This document shows positions 7,089-12,099 of a stretch of 12,099 nucleotides of DNA, one piece after another. Within the stretch, counting starts at the first letter, position 1; the number at the start of each line of letters is the position of its first letter. The notes below the pieces were generated by a model, which ran no database searches, was not told the DNA's origin, and worked only from the letters and a program-made list of their open reading frames with translations. Origin of the DNA: an uncultured Bacilli bacterium (GTDB lineage Bacteria; Bacillota_I; Bacilli_A; RF39; UBA660); contig CANRGW010000027.1 in assembly GCA_947630205.1 (NCBI GenBank), positions 1 through 12,099 of the forward strand. The letters run 5' to 3'. The position numbers and the translations under genes were made by a program.

Positions 7089-8528
7089 ATGATACAAGCG
7101 AGTATTTTAGAACAATTTACAACTCTTTTCGAGATTTTAAAAAATAATACAAATATAATCAATATAACTGTAATAAGTATTATTGCATTTGTTTTGTTGA
7201 TAATTGCTAGTAGATTTAAAAATAAAAAAATAACTAAAATACTATGTTTAACGGTTTATTTAGGAATATTTGGAACTTTAATGTTTCTATATCATACAGA
7301 AATATTAAAATTATTTGATTACTTGATAAATAATATATTTTTGTTCCTTTTCTTTCCTAATTTAGCAGTTTATACATTGGTATTAGTTGTTATTAATGTA
7401 ATAATTATTAAATCAACTTTTTCTAAAAATGAAAACAAACTTATGAAATTTTTAAATATATTGTTCTTTATTGTATTTAATATTATTTTCTATTTAATTA
7501 TAGATAATGTAATTAAATATAATGTTAATGTTTATGAACAATTAAGTATCTATACGAATAATAATTTATTAGTTCTAATTGAATTAAGTATGAAGTTATT
7601 TATAGTATGGGTGTTAATCTTAGCAATTATTAAATTATCAGCTAGTATAATAGAAACAGTTTCTAAGAAAAGAGGATTAAATCAATCTTTAGCCCTAGAT
7701 AATGTTATAAATAATGATGAATTGACTGATATAAAAACTTATCCAGAAGTAATGGAAATAGCACCTTCAATTGAATTAAATGAAGAAGATATAAGAGATA
7801 GTTATGATGAATTTAGACCAATTAAGAAAATCAAAAAAATAGTTTCTAAGAAAAGCGAGGAAACAAGAATAGAAGAAGCCGAAATAGAAGATGCTAAAAT
7901 CGAAGAAAATCAATCATTGATGGAAGAAAATAAACCATTAGTAGAAGAAACAGAAAAATTAGTAGATAATCAATTAATTATAAAAGAAGATAGTATGGAT
8001 TGGGAAAATTCAAATACAGATATAAATTCCGCAGATAAAGATTTAGAAGAAGTTACTAGTAATTCATTAATTCAAGAAGAACAAGAAACTTTAAATAATA
8101 ATTTAATTTCGGATATGTCTATTTATGAGTCTATTAATTTAAATAAAAATGAATTTGAATTTATGCAAGAAGATAACAACGAAAATATTCAAGAAGAGAC
8201 ATTTATTCCAAAAGAAGAAAATAATATTGTTAATCAAGTTGAAGAAAGAAAACCAATTATAACTTTAAGTTCTTATGACTCTATATTTACAGAAAATAAT
8301 GAACATTTAGAAAACAATATAAATTCTAATATGGAAGTATTATTTGCTAAAGATGAAAATAATTACTTAAAAAATATTATGAATGATATTGCTGAGTTAA
8401 AAAATGATAAAGAAAACGAAAGTCAAATAGAAAAAATTTATGAAAATATTAAAATGAACCAAAATGACTTAAGTTTAAATGATTACAATAATTTAATAAA
8501 TGCTCTTTTAGATATTAAAAATGCTTAA
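7089..8528 (+). CDS. Unrecognised five-helix membrane protein with long acidic cytoplasmic tail
   Basis: I do not recognise this 479-residue protein. Predicted membrane helices lie near 24-41, 51-67, 83-107, 121-138 and 160-182. Lys/Arg-rich stretches follow helices 1, 3 and 5 (SRFKNKK, KNENKLMK, SKKRG), while the other loops are poor in them, so the positive-inside rule predicts an outside N-terminus and a cytoplasmic tail. The tail (about 183-479) has a basic patch near 243-260 (RPIKKIKK), then a long Glu/Asp/Asn-rich, probably disordered stretch with imperfect IEE/VEE units. It ends in a helix-prone segment (about 425-479) that may be a small folded module. A strong ribosome binding site, AGGGGGGAT, precedes the ATG. 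The gap after the sortase is only 23 bases and a terminator follows, so it belongs to the adhesin-sortase operon. A role in assembling, secreting or regulating the surface protein is inference from context only. Confidence 0.75.
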   Translation: MIQASILEQFTTLFEILKNNTNIINITVISIIAFVLLIIASRFKNKKITKILCLTVYLGIFGTLMFLYHTEILKLFDYLINNIFLFLFFPNLAVYTLVLVVINVIIIKSTFSKNENKLMKFLNILFFIVFNIIFYLIIDNVIKYNVNVYEQLSIYTNNNLLVLIELSMKLFIVWVLILAIIKLSASIIETVSKKRGLNQSLALDNVINNDELTDIKTYPEVMEIAPSIELNEEDIRDSYDEFRPIKKIKKIVSKKSEETRIEEAEIEDAKIEENQSLMEENKPLVEETEKLVDNQLIIKEDSMDWENSNTDINSADKDLEEVTSNSLIQEEQETLNNNLISDMSIYESINLNKNEFEFMQEDNNENIQEETFIPKEENNIVNQVEERKPIITLSSYDSIFTENNEHLENNINSNMEVLFAKDENNYLKNIMNDIAELKNDKENESQIEKIYENIKMNQNDLSLNDYNNLINALLDIKNA

Positions 8529-8560
8529 ACAAAAAAAATTAGATATTAAAAGGTTAAGAT

Positions 8561-8588
8561 GGATACTATAAAAGTGTCCTCTTTTTTT
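8561..8588 (+). terminator. Intrinsic terminator of the adhesin-sortase operon
   Basis: GGATACT (8561-8567) pairs with AGTGTCC (8573-8579), with one G-U pair and a five-base loop. TC and then seven T residues follow. It starts 33 bases after the stop of the membrane-protein gene. Confidence 0.8.
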
Positions 8589-8589
8589 G

Positions 8590-8710
8590 TCAAAATAAAA
8601 ATTTTTTGTTTTATACCTTTATTAAGTAATTTATCTTTATTATTAAAGAAATAACATGTTAATAATTTAGATTTTTAGAAGATAATTATATTAAAGGAAG
8701 TGTAAAATAG
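8590..8710 (+). other. AT-rich intergenic stretch with no gene seen
   Basis: No convincing reading frame, tRNA or conserved RNA is visible here. The only notable element is an upstream TTGTCA (8587-8592), which is 17 bases before TTTATA (8610-8615) and could be a weak second promoter. It lies in a TTTTGTCAAAA sequence that recurs at the glmS promoter. Confidence 0.4.
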
Positions 8711-8712
8711 TT

Positions 8713-8741
8713 TTGTCAAAAGTAAAAAGATAGTGTATACT
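8713..8741 (+). promoter_or_regulatory. Promoter of glmS
   Basis: TTGTCA (8713-8718), a 17-base spacer and TATACT (8736-8741) match the sigma-A consensus at five of six positions in each box. A start near 8748 would produce a leader of about 35 bases before the ribozyme cleavage site. The -35 box sits inside the inverted repeat TTTTGTCAAAA (8711-8721). Confidence 0.75.
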
Positions 8742-8750
8742 ACTATATAG

Positions 8751-8780
8751 TTGTAATCTAAAGGAGGTTATATATTACAA
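8751..8780 (+). promoter_or_regulatory. Leader hairpin upstream of the glmS ribozyme
   Basis: TTGTAAT (8751-8757) is a perfect complement of ATTACAA (8774-8780), enclosing a 16-base loop that carries AAAGGAGG (8760-8767). It ends three bases before the ribozyme cleavage site, so it would be on the short 5' product. Its role is unknown. Confidence 0.5.
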
Positions 8781-8782
8781 TT

Positions 8783-8906
8783 AGCGCCAGATCCTAAAAG
8801 GATGACGAGGTTTAATGTTATCGAATATTCGGCGGATGCATTAACGGGTAGTACTCGTGAGATATATTACAAAAAATAAAATAAACGTTATAATAAAAGA
8901 TATATC
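8783..8906 (+). ncRNA. glmS self-cleaving ribozyme / glucosamine-6-phosphate riboswitch
   Basis: This cis-acting RNA uses glucosamine-6-phosphate as a cofactor to cut its own message, which lowers glmS expression when product is plentiful. The conserved core is present: GCGCCAG (8784-8790) with cleavage expected between A8783 and G8784, GACGAGG (8804-8810), TTATCGA (8818-8824) and TTCGGCGGATGC (8828-8839). Pairings visible are a very short P1 (ATCC 8791-8794 with GGAT 8800-8803), P3 (TTAATG 8812-8817 with CATTAA 8839-8844) and the pseudoknot CGCC (8785-8788) with GGCG (8831-8834). Downstream are a small hairpin (CGGG 8845-8848 with CTCG 8854-8857) and a closing stem (GATATAT 8861-8867 with ATATATC 8900-8906). 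It ends just before the glmS ribosome binding site. The 3' limit is less certain than the core. Confidence 0.95.
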
Positions 8907-8912
8907 GACTAG

Positions 8913-8918
8913 AAGGAG
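8913..8918 (+). promoter_or_regulatory. Ribosome binding site fixing the glmS start
   Basis: AAGGAG at 8913-8918 lies four bases before the ATG at 8923. This start leaves Cys as residue 2, exposed as the N-terminal nucleophile once Met is removed. An in-frame GTG at 8857 would start inside the ribozyme and bury the Cys. Confidence 0.9.
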
Positions 8919-8922
8919 TTTT

Positions 8923-10707
8923 ATGTGTGGAATTATAGGATATAATGGCAAGCAAAATGCTATTCCTATTGTTATAAATGGTTTAAAAAATTTAGAATAT
9001 CGTGGTTATGATTCAGCTGGGATTGCTTATTTTTTAGGAAATGATTTTAAAATAATTAAGGAAAAAGGAAGAATTTCTTCCCTTGAAGAGATTTTGGAAG
9101 ATGATGAACCAACTCTTTGTATAGGTCATACACGTTGGGCAACTCATGGCAAACCAAGTAGAATAAATTCACATCCTCATCAAGTAGGAGATATTACAAT
9201 AGTCCATAATGGAATTATTGAAAATTATGCTAGTTTGAAAGAAGAATTGATGAAAGAGGGGTATAAATTTCAAAGTGAAACGGATACAGAAGTTGCAGCA
9301 GCGGTTATCGATTCTTTATATAAAAAAACTAAAGATAAGTTATTAACATTAGAAAAATTAAATGAAGTTTTAAAAGGTAGTTATGCTTTACTTATATTAT
9401 TTAAAGATGAAAAAGATACAATTTATGCTTTAAGAGAGGGTAGTCCTTTAATTGTTGCAAGTAATGAAACGGGTAATTTTGTAGCATCTGATATTCCTGC
9501 TATTCTTGAATATACCAAGAATTATTATTTATTAGAACATGGTGAAATAGCAATTATCAAAAAAGATAAGGTAACTTTTATCAAAGATAAAAAAGAAATA
9601 ACTAAAGAATTGTTAACTTTTAAATTTGATATAAGTAGTGCTAAAAAAGAAGGCTATCCTCATTATATGTTGAAAGAAATTCATGAACAACCAGAAGTTA
9701 TCAAAAATTTCATAGAACATTATTTGACAAACTTTAATTTAATTCCTGATATTTCTAAATATGAAAAAATTCATATTGTTGCTTGTGGAAGTGCATATCA
9801 TGCTGGTTTAATTGGTTCGTTTTTAATTGAAGAATATGGTAATATGGAAGTGTCAACTTATGTTGCTAGTGAATATCGTTATAAAAAGAATTTCTTAAAT
9901 GAAAAAACATTGGTTATTTTAATATCGCAGTCAGGAGAAACCGCTGATACTATAGCCTCATTAAGACTTGCTAAGGAACAAAAAGCGACTACTATTGGAA
10001 TTGTTAATGTTGTTGGTTCAACCATTGCTAGAGAAGTTGATGAAGTAATTTATATAAATGCTGGATGTGAAATTGCTGTAGCAACGACTAAGGCTTATAC
10101 ACTTCAAGTTTTGACTTTTAGTTTAATAGCATATAAATTAGGTCTTAAAAAAGGTATAATTACTAAAGAAAAACAAAAAGAAATAGAAGAAGGTTATAAA
10201 CTTTTACCATCAGAAATTTCTAAAGTTTTAAAAGTTGATTATAAAAAATATGCTGCTCGTATAGCTACGAAAAAAAATGTCTTTTTCATTGGTAGATTGA
10301 TTGATTATTGTATCTGTGAAGAGGGTTCTTTAAAATTAAAAGAAATTTCATATATTCATTCAGAAACTTATCCTGCTGGTGAATTAAAACATGGAACTAT
10401 TTCTTTAATAGAAAAAAATACTCCTGTTATTGCGGTTATAACTGATTCGAAAATTGCTGAAAAAACGATTAGTAATATAAAAGAAGTTAAAGCAAGAGGT
10501 GCCTACACATTAGTAGTTAAAAGGAAAGATATTCCCCTTCATGAAGATACTTTTGATGACTTAATTGAAGTTGAAGGATTATCTGATTTAGTATTATCTA
10601 TTGTAACAATTATACCTTTACAAATGCTAGCTTATGAAGTTGCCAATATTTTAGGATATGATATTGATAAACCAAGAAATTTGGCTAAAAGTGTAACTGT
10701 TGAATAA
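8923..10707 (+). CDS. glmS: Glutamine--fructose-6-phosphate aminotransferase (isomerizing)
   Basis: GlmS converts fructose-6-phosphate and glutamine to glucosamine-6-phosphate and glutamate in the cytosol, the first committed step towards UDP-GlcNAc for peptidoglycan. The 594-residue length fits the family (about 600). The N-terminal glutaminase domain starts MCGIIGY, with Cys2 as the nucleophile after Met removal, followed by EYRGYDSAG and HTRWATHG (69-76). Two SIS domains form the isomerase half, with ACGSAYHAG starting at 287 and SQSGET at 335-340, then ATTKAYT. The C-terminus PRNLAKSVTVE (584-594) is the invariant tail with the catalytic-loop Lys589. All key residues are present. The start at 8923 is set by the Cys and by AAGGAG. 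The gene is a single transcription unit controlled by the upstream glmS ribozyme and closed by its own terminator. Confidence 0.98.
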   Translation: MCGIIGYNGKQNAIPIVINGLKNLEYRGYDSAGIAYFLGNDFKIIKEKGRISSLEEILEDDEPTLCIGHTRWATHGKPSRINSHPHQVGDITIVHNGIIENYASLKEELMKEGYKFQSETDTEVAAAVIDSLYKKTKDKLLTLEKLNEVLKGSYALLILFKDEKDTIYALREGSPLIVASNETGNFVASDIPAILEYTKNYYLLEHGEIAIIKKDKVTFIKDKKEITKELLTFKFDISSAKKEGYPHYMLKEIHEQPEVIKNFIEHYLTNFNLIPDISKYEKIHIVACGSAYHAGLIGSFLIEEYGNMEVSTYVASEYRYKKNFLNEKTLVILISQSGETADTIASLRLAKEQKATTIGIVNVVGSTIAREVDEVIYINAGCEIAVATTKAYTLQVLTFSLIAYKLGLKKGIITKEKQKEIEEGYKLLPSEISKVLKVDYKKYAARIATKKNVFFIGRLIDYCICEEGSLKLKEISYIHSETYPAGELKHGTISLIEKNTPVIAVITDSKIAEKTISNIKEVKARGAYTLVVKRKDIPLHEDTFDDLIEVEGLSDLVLSIVTIIPLQMLAYEVANILGYDIDKPRNLAKSVTVE

Positions 10708-10740
10708 AAATTAAAGTAGATAGATTAATGAAATAAAAAT

Positions 10741-10768
10741 AAAAAGGCTTAAAAAAATGGCCTTTTTT
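10741..10768 (+). terminator. Intrinsic terminator of glmS
   Basis: AAAAAGGC (10741-10748) pairs with GCCTTTTT (10760-10767) across an 11-base A-rich loop, and the T run ends at 10768. The stem has only three G-C pairs, but the A-tract/U-tract layout is typical. It could work in both directions because A residues lie upstream. Confidence 0.75.
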
Positions 10769-10769
10769 C

Positions 10770-10798
10770 TTTACTAAATCGTTATTTTTTGATATAAT
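10770..10798 (+). promoter_or_regulatory. Promoter of recG
   Basis: TTTACT (10770-10775), a 17-base spacer and consensus TATAAT (10793-10798). The start is expected near 10805, inside the AGGAAG ribosome binding site (10804-10809), leaving a leader of about 14 bases before the ATG at 10819. Confidence 0.6.
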
Positions 10799-10818
10799 GT
10801 GCTAGGAAGTGACGTACT

Positions 10819-12099
10819 ATGGAACTAAAAGATGTTAAAGGTATTGGACCTAAAAGTTTAGCTTTATTAAATAAATTAAACATCATGACGGTTGAAGATT
10901 TAATTACTTATTATCCTGTCCGTTATGATATATTAAAAAGAACGGACTTTAACGATTTGGATGATGATATGCGAGTAATTGTTGATGGTCGTGTAGAATC
11001 TATTCCTTTAGTAATCAGGATTAAAGCGGGACTTAATAAAATGAATTTCCGTTTAGTATCAAAAGAACGTGTCTTTGGCGTATCTATTTTTAATCGGGCT
11101 TTTTTAAAACAACATTTAACAATTGGAACTAGTATTATTGTAATTGGTAAATATGATAAATCTAAAAATGTTATAACAGCAAGTGATATCAAATTAGGAA
11201 CATTAGGCAATTCAGAAAAAATAGAACCAGTTTATCATTTAACTAGTGGACTTACTAATAAAAATATATCAACATATATCAATATGGCTTTACTTGGAAT
11301 AGGAAAGGGAGTAGTTGATTATATTCCTGAATATTTGGCTTTAAAATATGATTTTATGAATAAAAAAACAGCTTTAAATATTATTCATAATCCAAGTGAT
11401 ATAGAAAAATTAAAACAAGTAAAAATTCGTCTTAAATATGAAGAATTATTTGAATTTATGTTTAAAATAAACTATTTAAAAAAGGAAAATGCTAAATTAG
11501 ATGGTTTAGAAAGAAAAATTTTGAAAAAGGATATTTTGAATATTTATAAAATATTACCTTTTAAATTAACTAATGATCAAAAAAATGTTATTGAAGAGAT
11601 TAGATTGGATTTGACAAGTGGTAAACGTATGAATAGACTTCTTCAAGGAGATGTCGGTTCGGGAAAAACGATTGTTAGTATTATTGCTATGTATATGAAT
11701 TATTTAAGTGGTTATCAAAGTGCCTTGATGGTTCCAACCGAAATTTTAGCAGTTCAACATTATCATAGTATTAAAAATTTATTGGGTAATCTAGTTAGGG
11801 TTGAATTGTTAACTGGTTCAACTTCTAAAAAGGATAAACTTTGTATTTATGAAGAATTAGCAAATGGAAAAATTTCAATTATTGTTGGAACACATGCTTT
11901 AATTCAAAGTGATGTTGTTTATCATAATTTAGGTTTAGTTGTAACCGATGAGCAACATAGATTTGGAGTTAATCAAAGAGAAAATCTAAAAAATAAGGGA
12001 GTAAGTCCTGATGTTTTGTATATGAGTGCAACGCCAATTCCAAGAACTTATGCTTTAACAATTTATGGTGATATGGATGTTTCAACCATTAAGGAATTA
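10819..12099 (+). CDS. recG: ATP-dependent DNA helicase RecG, 3'-truncated by window edge
   Basis: RecG remodels stalled replication forks and branch-migrates Holliday junctions. The frame is open from ATG 10819 to the end of the window (427 codons), against a usual length of about 670-690 residues, so roughly the last third is missing. The N-terminus has the helix-hairpin-helix-like LKDVKGIGPKSL and then the wedge OB-fold region with YYPVRYD. The first helicase lobe follows: FKLTNDQ (Q-motif-like), Walker A GDVGSGKT (277-284), PTEILAVQH (motif Ia), the GTHALIQ stretch, Walker B DEQH (377-380) with RFGVNQRE after it, and motif III SATPIPRT (403-410). This set is diagnostic for RecG. AGGAAG lies upstream of the start. 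It is separated from glmS by a terminator and has its own promoter. No defect is visible in the part present. Confidence 0.96.
   Translation, partial: MELKDVKGIGPKSLALLNKLNIMTVEDLITYYPVRYDILKRTDFNDLDDDMRVIVDGRVESIPLVIRIKAGLNKMNFRLVSKERVFGVSIFNRAFLKQHLTIGTSIIVIGKYDKSKNVITASDIKLGTLGNSEKIEPVYHLTSGLTNKNISTYINMALLGIGKGVVDYIPEYLALKYDFMNKKTALNIIHNPSDIEKLKQVKIRLKYEELFEFMFKINYLKKENAKLDGLERKILKKDILNIYKILPFKLTNDQKNVIEEIRLDLTSGKRMNRLLQGDVGSGKTIVSIIAMYMNYLSGYQSALMVPTEILAVQHYHSIKNLLGNLVRVELLTGSTSKKDKLCIYEELANGKISIIVGTHALIQSDVVYHNLGLVVTDEQHRFGVNQRENLKNKGVSPDVLYMSATPIPRTYALTIYGDMDVSTIKEL

Noticed and set aside
6055..7162. Minus-strand open frames at 6055-6246, 6482-6685 and 6971-7162
   Set aside because: They lie opposite well-supported + strand genes, have biased hydrophobic composition and no ribosome binding sites. 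They are antisense shadows.
8857..8922. In-frame GTG at 8857 as the start of glmS, adding 22 residues
   Set aside because: It lies inside the ribozyme, has no suitable ribosome binding site and would bury the catalytic N-terminal Cys. The ATG at 8923 with AAGGAG is clearly better.
10923..11210. Minus-strand open frame inside recG
   Set aside because: It runs antisense to a clear RecG N-terminal region, with no recognisable motifs or upstream signals.
1..12099. Mycoplasma-type code with TGA as Trp
   Set aside because: Trp is encoded by TGG in the recognisable motifs checked, and no gene needs TGA read-through.
1..12099. Insertion sequences, phage genes, tRNA or rRNA genes, or a defence system
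   Set aside because: No transposase, integrase, terminal inverted repeats, tRNA-like cloverleaf or recognisable defence protein was found on either strand.

Overview
This is a strongly AT-rich stretch of chromosome in which every complete gene lies on the + strand and ends in TAA. Tryptophan is read from TGG and no in-frame TGA is needed, so the standard bacterial code (table 11) fits. The gene set points to an anaerobic, low-GC Gram-positive or Firmicutes-derived bacterium: a one-chain pyruvate:ferredoxin oxidoreductase, a sortase with a surface adhesin, a glmS ribozyme in front of glmS, and recG. An uncultured gut lineage near Erysipelotrichia/RF39-type Bacilli would fit. That placement is inference from composition and gene content, not a match to a known genome.

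Layout. 1-921: 3' part of a HAD-superfamily hydrolase gene, closed by a clear intrinsic terminator. 1045-4464: nifJ, with an extended -10 promoter almost touching its ribosome binding site. 4587-8528: a three-gene cluster that reads as one operon. It holds a secreted thioester-domain (TQXA) adhesin with three SpaA/CnaB-type repeats, a sortase whose start overlaps the adhesin's end, and an unrecognised five-helix membrane protein with a long acidic tail; a terminator follows. 8529-8922: a noncoding regulatory region with a sigma-A-like promoter, a short leader hairpin and a glmS ribozyme. 8923-10707: glmS, followed by a terminator. 10819-12099: the first 427 codons of recG, cut by the window edge.

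How the genes work together. The adhesin, sortase and membrane protein look like a surface-display module. The adhesin carries the Cys and Gln of an internal thioester that could bond covalently to a target, and its stalk domains carry Lys/Glu/Asn triads typical of intramolecular isopeptide bonds. The neighbouring sortase is the likely anchoring enzyme, although the adhesin's sorting-like motif (VPITD) is not canonical. The membrane protein is the unknown part. GlmS makes glucosamine-6-phosphate for cell-wall precursors, and the ribozyme provides feedback control by that product. NifJ supports anaerobic acetyl-CoA production, and RecG is a DNA repair helicase; these two look like ordinary housekeeping neighbours.

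The most interesting parts are the adhesin/sortase/membrane-protein cluster and the leader that precedes the ribozyme. The other genes are conventional.
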